A stretch of 64,000 nucleotides of DNA from Sphingobacterium sp. B16(2022) (GCF_012030425.1 NZ_JAAUVN010000001.1:1922001-1986000), one strand, 5' to 3'. Positions 9,175 through 17,118 are shown, numbered from the stretch's first letter. Program-made: numbers and translations. Notes: generated by a model not told the origin, from the letters alone.

Positions 9175-10408
9175 AAAAAACAAGATCAGTAAGATAGACC
9201 ACTCTTCTGTAGCAGAGATCTTTTCAATCACTGCTATTCAATCTTGTTTTGATATATCTATTGATGAGCATTGGCATTCCAATAAATATGGATTTCCATT
9301 ATCAAGGACGGAAATAACGACATTCATGACTCATAGAGAGGCATGGAAACGTATTACAGAGGAAAAACCAGCGTTTCATTTAATTATAGAAGAGAATATC
9401 TCAATTGATTTTGACCTAAATGATGCTATTAGAGACTTAGAAAATCTACCTGATGACTGGGATGTCTTTTTTCCATATGATATGTATCAAGTTGCAGAAG
9501 AAGAGTCCCAATTAAAAAACGTTGAATTATTGAATGAGAATGTTCGGGAAAAAAGAGAATTAGAGGCTTACCTACTAAGTTTCAATTGGGGTAGTTCAAT
9601 TTATTTCATAAACCTCAATGGTGCACAAAAGCTGTTAGAAACAAGTGTAATTAAGCAGACCGTTGAAGATGAAATGATTTCGTTGACAGCAGGTGACCGA
9701 TTGAATATGTATTACAGTGAAGTATCTTGGTTCAATATTAGAAATCATCCTAAAAAAAACAATATAGAAAGAGAAGAAATAATTCTCGATACAATTTTAT
9801 CATACAATGTGTGGACCGAAGATGATAATAAATTATTACATGAAGTTTTGAAAATTATATCCACTACAGCATCAGAATTAAATATACCTCTTATTCTCCA
9901 AGGAGGATCGCATTTAGGTTATGTTCGACACGGAGGAAAAATGCCCTGGGATGATGATATTGATATTGGTATTGAAAAAAAATATGTCGAAAAATTAATT
10001 GAAAAGTTAATTGAAAAAGATCTATCGATAAAGCTCCTTGTAGAAAGGAGAACAGATTCGGTTTATTATAAAATATGGAGTGATAAAGGAATTGAGATAA
10101 AGGGCTACCCTTATAAGTTTCCATTTGTAGATCTATGGATGTATCAAATCATCGGAGAAGATTTTGTTTTTGAGAACGGCATAATCTGTCCCAACGCTGC
10201 TTCTAGTACATTAAAAGATGTACAATTTGAAAATTCTATTTTTCAGATTGTACATAATTCCTTAGAGTGCCTTGATACTAGATATAAAGATTGGCGAAAT
10301 ACAATAAGAATTTATAGTTGGAGTCATAAAAATGAACGGCCTGAAAACTATATTTTAAAAGCTCATATCAAAGTAAATGAATATGGTAGGTTAATAAAAA
10401 ACATTTAA
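9131..10408 (+). CDS. Two-domain protein: GT25-like glycosyltransferase fused to LicD-type phosphotransferase
   Basis: The 425-aa protein appears to be a fusion. Residues 1 to ~205 resemble the GT25 (LPS glycosyltransferase) fold, with SRTEITTFMTHREAWKRI (58-75) and an acidic LIIEEN stretch where GT25 enzymes have their metal site. Residues ~235-425 are a LicD domain with the diagnostic GGSHLGYVRHGG (258-269) and PWDDDIDIG (272-280). LicD enzymes transfer phosphocholine or related phospho-groups to glycans. The 44-base overlap with the upstream nucleotidyltransferase gene suggests a LicC-LicD pair. One chain might add a sugar and then a phosphocholine to the same acceptor. Confidence 0.8.
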   Translation: MKIFHLDLPSKIIYKKNKISKIDHSSVAEIFSITAIQSCFDISIDEHWHSNKYGFPLSRTEITTFMTHREAWKRITEEKPAFHLIIEENISIDFDLNDAIRDLENLPDDWDVFFPYDMYQVAEEESQLKNVELLNENVREKRELEAYLLSFNWGSSIYFINLNGAQKLLETSVIKQTVEDEMISLTAGDRLNMYYSEVSWFNIRNHPKKNNIEREEIILDTILSYNVWTEDDNKLLHEVLKIISTTASELNIPLILQGGSHLGYVRHGGKMPWDDDIDIGIEKKYVEKLIEKLIEKDLSIKLLVERRTDSVYYKIWSDKGIEIKGYPYKFPFVDLWMYQIIGEDFVFENGIICPNAASSTLKDVQFENSIFQIVHNSLECLDTRYKDWRNTIRIYSWSHKNERPENYILKAHIKVNEYGRLIKNI

Positions 10409-10428
10409 ACTTGTTGCGAATAGAAAGT

Positions 10429-10467
10429 AATGCAGAGCTTTTTTCAATATTGAGCTCCGCATTTTTA
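10429..10467. terminator. Bidirectional terminator between convergent genes
   Basis: Arms at 10429-10439 and 10453-10463 pair over 11 bases with one mismatch, with T-rich flanks on both strands. It sits 20 bases after the LicD fusion gene and just beyond the small minus-strand ORF at 10483. Confidence 0.65.
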
Positions 10468-10482
10468 ATTACACAAGTTTTT

Positions 10483-10617
10483 TTACTTCTTTCCTTGTTG
10501 TTTTTTGGGCGGAAGTAACGACGGAGTATTGCCCGGAGTTTCCTTATTATCCCGTTGACGTCTGTCTGGTTTTCCTGTTGAGTCAGCAATTCTTTTTGGG
10601 CCTGTTTTTAGTGCCAT
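10483..10617 (-). CDS. Small basic protein, 44 aa, unrecognised
   Basis: An ATG at 10617 opens a 44-codon frame ending at 10483 and below the size of most gene calls. The product begins MALKTGPKRIADSTGKP and ends PPKKQQGKK: hydrophilic, basic, proline- and lysine-rich. The stretch is clearly more GC-rich than its surroundings and is followed by the terminator at 10429-10467, which supports a real gene. No function can be assigned. Confidence 0.45.
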   Translation of the reverse strand: MALKTGPKRIADSTGKPDRRQRDNKETPGNTPSLLPPKKQQGKK

Positions 10618-10684
10618 AATATTAAAATTTAAGTTATAAATTGTATTAATTATCATCTAAGAAATTATCAGAACTGGTATAAAA

Positions 10685-10879
10685 TCAGGTTCTGGTATAA
10701 ATTTCGAAAATATCGTAAAAAGTGATGTCATCTTCTATGGTTTTAAGATAAACGATCTTTTCACTTGCAAATACTGAACTAGGACTAATCACCACTTTCG
10801 CTTCGCCTGCACGTACATCGAAATCTAACGCATCATTCTTATTACTGGGTAAAGGCACAAAATCTCCTTTATCTCCTAC
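10685..10879 (-). pseudogene. C-terminal remnant of an unrecognised protein
   Basis: A 64-codon minus-strand frame ends at a TGA at 10685-10687 and has no start codon; the same frame has a TAG just upstream. The peptide (…GDKGDFVPLPSNKNDALDF… to …IFEIYTRT) has normal protein character. It looks like the tail of a gene whose front was lost at about 10880, exactly where the SHOCT gene now ends. Confidence 0.4.
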
Positions 10880-11281
10880 CTACACCCTTAGTTCTCCTGA
10901 AAGACCAGGAGTCTGTGAACAATACAAAGAAAGTACTGTTTTTTTAATCGGAATATTGCGTCTTATATTCTCCTTTTCAGACTCAAACTCTTCACTTGTA
11001 ATTAAACCTGAGTCCAGCAATTTCTTAAGTTTGTATAGCTCATCTGTAAAGGACTTTTGATTGGCATTTAATATTCCATCAGTCTGCTTCTTGTTCTGGG
11101 ACAGCAATTGCTTTTCAAACTCGATTTGCTCATTGGATTTTGAAACCAATGTGAATATAAGGCCGATCAATGGTGAAAGTAAGATCGAGAGAAAGAATGC
11201 TCCTACAAATCCAATATTTCTATTGGTACCTATAGCACCTACAATTATCGAAAAGAAAATCCAACCTAAAAATACTTCCAT
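10880..11281 (-). CDS. SHOCT-domain membrane protein
   Basis: The 133-aa protein has two N-terminal membrane segments (about 1-18 and 22-46), a polar linker, and a SHOCT domain at about 80-108 (LYKLKKLLDSGLITSEEFES). SHOCT domains are short helical hairpins found at the ends of many membrane proteins and probably mediate oligomerisation. The last ~24 residues after ENIRRNI do not look like the normal end of such proteins. They abut the C-terminal remnant at 10685-10879, so a deletion may have joined this gene to foreign sequence. Confidence 0.7.
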   Translation of the reverse strand: MEVFLGWIFFSIIVGAIGTNRNIGFVGAFFLSILLSPLIGLIFTLVSKSNEQIEFEKQLLSQNKKQTDGILNANQKSFTDELYKLKKLLDSGLITSEEFESEKENIRRNIPIKKTVLSLYCSQTPGLSGELRV

Positions 11282-12075
11282 TACTCATTTTTTATTGATA
11301 ATAAATTTAATCTTGATCAAAAATAACGTTTGTTTAAATTGCTATGATACGGGAAACCTTACAATGAAATATTTTTGAAAAAAGACCATTTTATTATGTT
11401 TATAAATAGAGAATTACATTACGACAATGATAACTAGAGCTGTTAACGTGGTCGTCAAATGAAATTAAGAATAATATTCATTTCATTTTTGAATCTTTCT
11501 TTATATCGAAAGTGATGCACACAAAAGTAAACCTTAAAGTAGAGAAACTTCGAGTATTGTTTGACTATGCTTCGGGACTGCTTCGCCCCTTTTTCGGAAC
11601 GCCTCTACTGTTTCCCTACCCTGCCTATACCTTGCATATAATGTTTTTTGTAGAGGCAAGGTAGACAAACAGTATACAAACAGTAGAGGCACAATAGACA
11701 TTTCCCGAAGCCTTCCCGAAAAGTGTGCGAATAAGTAGCGAAGCTGATTACTATAATATTCAGCTATATTCCAGAAAATTGTTGAAATTCTATGACTATG
11801 ATAATCCATGGTCAGAGAGTTATGATGTGATTAGTAATTTCGTATAGCGTTTTATATATAGGCTGCGACACAGGTGCCTTAGCAAGCGTATTGGATGATG
11901 TTTCTATTAATTCAAGATAAAAATCCGTAATCATGGCTTAAAAGAATCAATGTTCAAAACGTTATTATAAATGGTCTGAAAGATATTGGGCCAAATTTCT
12001 CCTGATCCAAAATCACATATTTTTTGTACTCAAAAAATATATTCAGGATAATAAACTTTCATCCAAAGTAATTCT
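11282..12075. other. Long non-coding stretch with an interspersed repeat
   Basis: No credible gene is present. The middle (about 11560-11770) is a copy of a repeat family also found near 35.2 kb and 40.4 kb. The remainder is AT-rich and unremarkable. Confidence 0.5.
11560..11770. repeat. Interspersed ~210-bp repeat, copy 1
   Basis: The segment contains a perfect 13-bp inverted repeat (11601-11613 with 11678-11690) plus further imperfect internal complementarity, so it can fold into a long hairpin. Near-identical sequence lies at 35170-35365, and a 3' part at 40381-40447. The shared block spans TCGGGACTGCTTC to GCTGACTACTATAATATTCA. No transposase is attached. It could be a MITE-like or BIME-like element. 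Confidence 0.8.
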
Positions 12076-12110
12076 TAAATTAGATATTCTAATTTTGGAT
12101 ATCTAATTTA
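12076..12110 (+). promoter_or_regulatory. Operator/promoter of the AraC gene: inverted repeat around a -7 box
   Basis: A perfect 12-bp inverted repeat (12076-12087 and 12099-12110) flanks TAATTTTG at 12090-12097, a perfect match to the Bacteroidota -7 consensus TAnnTTTG. The right arm ends only 5 bases before the AraC start at 12116. The arrangement fits autoregulation. It would give a very short leader unless translation starts at the internal ATG at 12149. Confidence 0.6.
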
Positions 12111-12115
12111 GCTAC

Positions 12116-12982
12116 ATGCCAAAAAGTGATTCTATTTTATTGAACAGCATGGATTCCAGCAGCAGTATTGCTTTTGGCATATGGGATGGTTTAACTCCTG
12201 GCATAGTAAAAGCGCTAAATCCACATCGGCATAACCATTATACCTGCATGCTTGTTGAAGCTGGACAGCTAGAAGTCCTATTTGATTTTGAACAGCTGAA
12301 CATGCCTGCTGGAACACTTTTTGTCTGCCCACCGCACCAGGTACATCAGATTACCGGGACTGTTGGGGCATCTGGTTATTACATTTCTTTTGAAGGCCAT
12401 CATATGACCAAATCAGCCAAGGACATACTTGATGCGTTTTTAAATGAAACGATTATATTATCGCTCTCAGAACTCGAACACCAATGGTTTAGGTCAATTT
12501 TGGACTCCCTGAAAAATTTGGACAATATAAACACTACCGCAAATAAGGAGGTACAGAAGCCCTTGCTGTCAGCTTTTATAACCCAGGCGGTAATTTGTCA
12601 CAAACGCAAATTATCCGCTAAATCCATAAGTCATAGCCGCCGGGTTATCAGTATAACCAACGAATTCAAAAATCTTGTAAGAACTGATTACCGCAGTCTT
12701 AAACGCCCCTCACAATATGCCCAAAAATTAAATATCTCCGTGGCACATCTAAACGATGTTGTTAAAAAGGTGACGGGCTTATCCGCATCAGCACTGATCC
12801 AGAAGGAAATACTAAGCGAAGCACAGCGCCTGCTCTATTATTCGCAATTGAGCATTAAGGAAATTGCGGTACAGCTAGGCTATATAGACACTAAGTACTT
12901 TATCAGGCTTTTCACAAAAAAAGCTGGACGATCACCGAGCGATTACAGAAAAACACTAAGTCCCAATCCAGACCTAGATTAG
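12116..12982 (+). CDS. AraC-family transcription regulator with cupin sensor domain
   Basis: The 288-aa protein has an N-terminal cupin-like sensing domain (HRHNHYTCMLVEAGQ and CPPHQVHQITG are typical metal/ligand-binding cupin stretches). The C-terminal double helix-turn-helix of AraC type spans about 180-285 and ends IKEIAVQLGYIDTKYFIRLF. An alternative ATG lies at 12149. The gene is more GC-rich than most of the window and stands 153 bases upstream of a co-oriented NTF2/NmrA pair, its likely target. Confidence 0.9.
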   Translation: MPKSDSILLNSMDSSSSIAFGIWDGLTPGIVKALNPHRHNHYTCMLVEAGQLEVLFDFEQLNMPAGTLFVCPPHQVHQITGTVGASGYYISFEGHHMTKSAKDILDAFLNETIILSLSELEHQWFRSILDSLKNLDNINTTANKEVQKPLLSAFITQAVICHKRKLSAKSISHSRRVISITNEFKNLVRTDYRSLKRPSQYAQKLNISVAHLNDVVKKVTGLSASALIQKEILSEAQRLLYYSQLSIKEIAVQLGYIDTKYFIRLFTKKAGRSPSDYRKTLSPNPDLD

Positions 12983-13091
12983 ACAAACCGTACCATTAAT
13001 CTCAAACACTGTTTCTTTTTTTGTCCACCTTTTACCTTTGTTTGTCAGTTTTCCTGCATTCATTTTTTTACCAATTTTGTACTGCAGATAC

Positions 13092-13106
13092 ACTGTACGG
13101 TACAGT
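13092..13106. promoter_or_regulatory. Perfect 15-base palindrome upstream of the NTF2/NmrA pair
   Basis: ACTGTACGGTACAGT has two 7-bp arms around one central base. It lies 30 bases before the ATG at 13136, a position suited to an operator. No second copy was noticed in the window. Confidence 0.45.
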
Positions 13107-13135
13107 ATATCGCATAATATTAATTCTTAGGTGTT

Positions 13136-13561
13136 ATGGAAGGTCATAATTGGGCAGCAAGTCCGACTTATAAATTATCAACCACCCCTGAAGGAATTGT
13201 CGATTCTCTTTTGGATCATTTTAATTCCAGGGATATTGAAACCATGCTCGGCTTCTATGAGGATGATGCAGTCGTTATCAGTACCAGTGGTGAGCCCAAA
13301 CGCGGAAAAATAGCGATCGCCCATGAGCTGCAGCAGTCATTCGGATTTGGATTGCCGATAGAAATTGTTGTCAGGAATATTTATTCGACCGATAATCTGG
13401 CCTCATTGGTCCTGCATTGGAAAATCGCTGGGACAGGAAATAACGGCGAAAAAGTAAATATTACCGGAACTTCAAGCGATTACGCAAAAAAAGGACAGGA
13501 CGGTTATTGGCGGTGCTGGTTTGGAAATCCATTCGGAGTACAGGTGCGCAGCTTATTTTAA
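13136..13561 (+). CDS. SnoaL/DUF4440-type NTF2-like protein
   Basis: The 141-aa protein has the NTF2-like (SnoaL/DUF4440) pattern: a start helix IVDSLLDHFNSRDIETMLGFY, then EDDAVVIS, then a strand-rich second half with DGYWRCWFGNP. Members are small alpha+beta barrels that bind or isomerise small molecules, often with unknown substrate. It is followed after 29 bases by an NmrA-like reductase gene and is probably co-transcribed with it. Confidence 0.75.
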   Translation: MEGHNWAASPTYKLSTTPEGIVDSLLDHFNSRDIETMLGFYEDDAVVISTSGEPKRGKIAIAHELQQSFGFGLPIEIVVRNIYSTDNLASLVLHWKIAGTGNNGEKVNITGTSSDYAKKGQDGYWRCWFGNPFGVQVRSLF

Positions 13562-13590
13562 TCAATTTCACAAAATTAAATATTTTATAT

Positions 13591-14343
13591 ATGAAAATCT
13601 TAGTAATCGGTGGTACAGGTCTTACCGGAAGGCTGGTCACAAAAAAACTGGCAAACCTTGGTCATCAGGTGATCATTGGTTCGCCTTCACATGGCGTAGA
13701 TATCATGACAGGAGAAGGTCTTTCGCAAGCACTCGAAAATACGGAAATAGTAATCGATCTATCCAATTCCTCCTCTCCTGAAGAAGAAAATGCAATCCAT
13801 TTTTTTCAGACCGCAGGAAAGAACCTGGTAAAAGCGGAGCTCGTAGCAGCCATCAGGCATCACCTCGTACTTTCCATTGTCGGAACGGACGATGCGCTGG
13901 AGATAGGATATCTTCGCGCAAAGAAATATCAGGAAGACAACATCAAAAACTCCGGAATACCATATACAATAATTCGTTCAACACAGTTTTATGAGCATAC
14001 CGATGCGATCATTGCCGTTCAGGGACAGGGTGACGAGGTATTTGTTTCAAAAATCGACTACCAGCCCATTGCGCTGGAAGATGTGACAGATTACATTGTT
14101 CAGTTTGCACTCGAAGAGCCTAAAAACGGGACTGTCGAGATTGCGGGCCCTACAAAAGCAAATATGGATCATTTTGTCGCGAAATATATCGAGATAGCCG
14201 GAAAGCCCATAAAGGTTGTTTCTGATGACGACAGCAAATATATGCATCTTGTTGTTCCTAGATCACTGCTCGTTCCTGCTGAAGAATATAATGCAGGCAA
14301 GATTCATTTTGAGGAATGGGCAGTGAATACTGTGGTAAGTTAA
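13591..14343 (+). CDS. NmrA-like / atypical SDR NAD(P)-binding protein
   Basis: The 250-aa protein begins with the dinucleotide-binding motif GGTGLTG (residues 7-13) and follows the NmrA/atypical SDR layout, ending with a segment typical of NAD(P)H-binding epimerase-like proteins. A longer in-frame start at 13507 exists. I chose ATG 13591 because the Rossmann strand MKILVIGGTG begins there and the longer form would overlap the upstream gene. It probably acts as an NAD(P)H-dependent reductase or redox sensor; the substrate is unknown. Confidence 0.85.
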   Translation: MKILVIGGTGLTGRLVTKKLANLGHQVIIGSPSHGVDIMTGEGLSQALENTEIVIDLSNSSSPEEENAIHFFQTAGKNLVKAELVAAIRHHLVLSIVGTDDALEIGYLRAKKYQEDNIKNSGIPYTIIRSTQFYEHTDAIIAVQGQGDEVFVSKIDYQPIALEDVTDYIVQFALEEPKNGTVEIAGPTKANMDHFVAKYIEIAGKPIKVVSDDDSKYMHLVVPRSLLVPAEEYNAGKIHFEEWAVNTVVS

Positions 14344-14532
14344 TACGTTAAAAATGATCACTTCGCGAAATGCTCTTTCGTAGTTCTTTTATCCTTAAAT
14401 GCAGGTCGTTGTCGACTTGCATTTATTGTTGATCACTATCGAGGATCAGCATTTGAATATTGTCCCAAGTAAGTTGTTTCCTTTTAAATACTAGCAAACT
14501 CGATCATCCTGCAAAATCTATTTCAATAATCA

Positions 14533-14875
14533 TTACTCTTCCCGCCATTCAATCCCGGGATACATTTTTCCTGCTAATAAGTAAAATTGCAGTATTTCTA
14601 AACCCTCTTTATTATCAACAAGCAATGCCGTAGAATATTCATCCTTTTGTCAAGATCAAGTCTTTCATTTCATTAGTTGTGCCTTTCGAATTATGCGTAG
14701 CGAAACCCGCATCGCCATTGACTCGGAGATATATTGCAAATGAATGAGTTGAATTTCTTAATAGCATAATTGTAGTTTCATCATGTCCACTAAGGGTGTA
14801 TTCAACAAATGCAGTTTCATGAAACTTTGAAACCACAGTTTTCAATTCTGCCAGCGTAGTGACGAAAAACTCCTT
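14533..14875 (-). pseudogene. Frameshifted Imm1-like immunity gene
   Basis: Two adjacent minus-strand frames join into one protein. The first is 14875-14639 (…KTVVSKFHETAFVEY… to …MKDLILTKG). The second is ~14643-14533 (DEYSTALLVDNKEGLEIL… to …PGIEWREE). The second piece matches the typical Imm1 C-terminus (an EY/EF…AL…FL..G..P.W.EW pattern), and the first shows the LLRN…YLRVNGDAGFATHN core of such proteins. Imm1 proteins neutralise polymorphic toxins. A frameshift near 14640 breaks the gene and no start codon is evident, so it is a relic. Confidence 0.55.
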
Positions 14876-15012
14876 TCATTGGCAACCAAGCTCAACGCTG
14901 TAGGATTTGAGAGAACTTCAATTCCATTGAAGACAGTTGAAACATTTTACATTTGTAATAGAAAATTTTGGACAACAGCCCTTTCATCCTCATTGTAAGT
15001 GATGCCACTTAT

Positions 15013-15205
15013 TGAAATCACGACCATATTTTATGGACATGGTGAGGATACCCTGGGATCCCATGCGTTTCTAATTTATAATAAAGAAGCCGATATTTCA
15101 ATTGCTTATAATAACAACGGTGAACGGATCAAAAAGGAAGATTTTATAAAAAATGTAGTTAATGTTGTTTATGATAGAGAGGTTAAACTTCCAGAAATTA
15201 TGTAA
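15013..15205 (+). pseudogene. C-terminal fragment of a beta-lactamase-fold serine hydrolase
   Basis: The frame ending at 15205 reads YGHGEDTLGSHAFLIYNKEA and continues with an acidic C-terminal tail. This matches the HGG-dtlG-…-iyNpe segment near the end of class C beta-lactamase/PBP4-like proteins. Everything upstream, including the SxxK and YxN motifs, is missing, so this is a remnant. It abuts the Imm1-like relic, showing this spot has been rearranged. Confidence 0.5.
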
Positions 15206-15290
15206 GTTTAACCTCATGTTCCAGATGACCTGTGCTGAGCTGGATATCTTAAAGATCGATACTTTCAGTAGTTGGTGTATATCAATAGAA

Positions 15291-15321
15291 AGTGCTGGAA
15301 TTATTTCAACCTTCCAGCACT
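15291..15321 (-). terminator. Terminator downstream of the SDR gene
   Basis: A perfect 10-bp stem (15291-15300 with 15312-15321) around an 11-base loop sits 23 bases past the SDR stop on its transcribed strand. Confidence 0.7.
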
Positions 15322-15343
15322 CATATTCCAAAAAAAAACCCAA

Positions 15344-16090
15344 TTATAAAACCATTCCACCGTCCATAAGGATTTCCGTTCCGGTCATGAAACTTGCCAC
15401 ATTGTTATCTGACAGATAAATAACAGCTTTGGCAACATCTTCCGCAGTTCCCATTTTTTGTAAGGGGATTCCGCTGATTAACCATTCATCAAGACCTTCC
15501 AATGTTTTTTCGTCCAATCCTGCTTTGGTCATAATCTCCGTTTTTGTAGGCCCCGGACTTACTAAATTTACTCTGATTTTTCTTGGTGCTAATTCTGCAG
15601 CAGCGGTTTTTGCAATGGAATTTAATGCTGCTTTGCTTGCCTGATAAATCGAACTATTTGCTTTAGAGGTGGTCGCAACGTTGGATGAAAGGAACACCAC
15701 TGAAGCACCATTGTTCAACAGTGGAATAAATTTGCTTAAAGTAAAATAAGCTCCTCTGAAATTAATACCCATTACATTGTCAAAATTTTCGGCACTCATA
15801 TTTTCGATCGGACCTAAAGTTCCGGTGACTCCTGCATTAATAAACAGGATGTCAACTTTTCCAAATTGCTTTTCAACTTCGGTTTTCAAATGATCAATGT
15901 CATCCAATTTTCCCTGATCCGCCACAAAAGAAATAGCTCCTAATTCTTCAGCAGCCTTTTCGATGGCTTCTCTTCGTCTTCCGGTAATAATTACTTGTGC
16001 TCCTTCTGCGATTAATTCTTTTGCGGTTGCATATCCTATTCCGCTGTTTCCACCTGTTACGATGGCTAATTTGTTATTAAACTTTTTCAT
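15344..16090 (-). CDS. Short-chain dehydrogenase/reductase (classical SDR)
   Basis: The 248-aa protein has all classical SDR marks: TGGNSGIG cofactor motif (12-19), NAG at 85-87, catalytic YxxxK at Tyr149/Lys153 in SSIYQASKAAL, and a C-terminal substrate loop. It is an NAD(P)-dependent oxidoreductase for an unknown alcohol/ketone. It is divergent from an HxlR regulator across 100 bases. Its -7 box (16104-16111) and that of hxlR flank two direct repeats. This pairing is typical of HxlR-controlled electrophile-responsive reductases. Confidence 0.92.
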   Translation of the reverse strand: MKKFNNKLAIVTGGNSGIGYATAKELIAEGAQVIITGRRREAIEKAAEELGAISFVADQGKLDDIDHLKTEVEKQFGKVDILFINAGVTGTLGPIENMSAENFDNVMGINFRGAYFTLSKFIPLLNNGASVVFLSSNVATTSKANSSIYQASKAALNSIAKTAAAELAPRKIRVNLVSPGPTKTEIMTKAGLDEKTLEGLDEWLISGIPLQKMGTAEDVAKAVIYLSDNNVASFMTGTEILMDGGMVL

Positions 16091-16103
16091 TTGTTTTTTT
16101 TCA

Positions 16104-16185
16104 CAAAGTTATAGGGGAAATGGTATACTTTTGTTATCAGTATAACCAAGTATATCAGTATCATCCATTATATCATTTAACTTTG
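16104..16185. promoter_or_regulatory. Divergent SDR/HxlR promoter region with direct repeats
   Basis: Two perfect TAnnTTTG boxes face outward: TAACTTTG on the minus strand at 16104-16111 and TAACTTTG on the plus strand at 16178-16185. Between them TATCAGTAT occurs twice (16135-16143 and 16153-16161) with an 18-base period, a likely HxlR operator. The hxlR ATG lies only 5 bases after its -7 box, so that mRNA may be leaderless. Confidence 0.55.
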
Positions 16186-16190
16186 CAACC

Positions 16191-16529
16191 ATGGCAAGAG
16201 ATCAGACAGAAGAACTTAGAGCGTTGCAGGACACCCTTTATTTCATTGGAGGAAAGTGGAGAATTCCTGTCATTAATTCGCTTTGCAACGGCAACCGACG
16301 TTTTCGCGAAATCGAAAGAAGTATCCCCGGGATTACTACTAGAATGCTTTCAAAGGAACTGAAAGATATGGAATTAAATAAGTTGATTAAACGAACTGTT
16401 TATCCGGATACTCCTGTTTTAATTGAATATGAACCCACTGAATATTGCAGGACTTTCGGGAATATTATTTCGGAAATGATTATTTGGGGTAGAGAACATC
16501 GAAAAATGATTGTGGAAGATAAGGTTTAG
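16191..16529 (+). CDS. HxlR-family transcription regulator
   Basis: The 112-aa protein is a compact winged-helix of the HxlR/YodB/MarR-like type. The signature FIGGKWRIPVINSLCNGNRRFREI begins near residue 18, and PGITTRMLSKELKDMEL is the recognition helix region. One cysteine lies near the start of the DNA-binding domain (Cys32), as in redox-sensing HxlR proteins that respond to quinones or aldehydes. It probably represses the divergent SDR gene and itself. Confidence 0.92.
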   Translation: MARDQTEELRALQDTLYFIGGKWRIPVINSLCNGNRRFREIERSIPGITTRMLSKELKDMELNKLIKRTVYPDTPVLIEYEPTEYCRTFGNIISEMIIWGREHRKMIVEDKV

Positions 16530-16555
16530 AATCGTATTATTTGTGCTACAATTGT

Positions 16556-16720
16556 TCATCTAAAAAGCCGCTGATGGTAGTACATATGAAATAAATGCTT
16601 TGAAAGTTCTTAAAGGAGATAGGTCATCCTGTAAAGTCATGAATTAAACAAATCTAAAGGTGCCATCGGGTCAGATTATCGCGGCAGATCCTGTTGGCTT
16701 TTTGATTGTTATATTTATTA
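16556..16720 (+). pseudogene. Possible DUF4241-like relic
   Basis: Plus-strand frames carry short protein-like stretches (STYEINALKVLKGD, then after a stop LKVPSGQIIAADPVGFL). The second resembles the 'psG-i-a-DP' core of DUF4241 proteins, which often neighbour polymorphic toxins. The frame is interrupted by a TAA and has no start. Weak support. Confidence 0.25.
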
Positions 16721-16739
16721 TCAAACTTGTAAGAAAAAA

Positions 16740-17118
16740 TTACTGCTCCAATAGATCTCCTTTTTTATTAGTGAAAAGCTTGAAAAGGTCTTCAGCTCCA
16801 GCGTTAAACTTCTTGCCGTTAACATAAAACGAAGGTGTTCCATTGACCCCGCTCATCACTCCACCCTGAAAATCAGCATCTATTCTATCGGTCAGCTCCA
16901 CTTTTTTGAATATCTGATTTAAATTTCTCCATATTCAAACCTATTTTTTCTGCTAGTTCAAAAAGATACAGTTCGCCAAGGTTTCTCTGATTTTCGTAAA
17001 TGGCGTCGTAAATTTCCCAGAATTTATCCTGAAAAGAAGCAGCTTCGGCACCAATCGCTGCTGAAAGTGCATATTCGTGCATTTCTGAAAGAGGGAAATT
17101 TCTAAAAACAAATTTCAC
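16740..17118 (-). pseudogene. Truncated, frameshifted DsbA-like thioredoxin-fold protein
   Basis: The frame from 17118 reads FVFRNFPLSEMHEYALSAAI and continues with the helical insertion of DsbA/Thioredoxin_4 proteins. A frameshift near 16900 moves into the frame GVNGTPSFYVNGKKFNAGAE ending at 16740, which contains the conserved cis-Pro (GTPSFYVNG) near the C-terminus. The active-site CxxC and N-terminal strand are missing upstream, where sequence switches to a cyclotransferase relic. It is a dead remnant of an oxidoreductase gene. Confidence 0.7.

Noticed and set aside
11534..11809. 91-aa ORF on the minus strand
   Set aside because: It lies over the interspersed repeat. The other copies do not keep the frame, so it is not a gene.
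13507..13590. Longer start for the NmrA-like protein
   Set aside because: It would overlap the NTF2-like gene and precede the first Rossmann strand; ATG 13591 fits the family.
15098..15419. Overlapping ORFs of 81 and 85 aa around the SDR terminator
   Set aside because: They cross the hairpin at 15291-15321 and relics; no protein-like composition.
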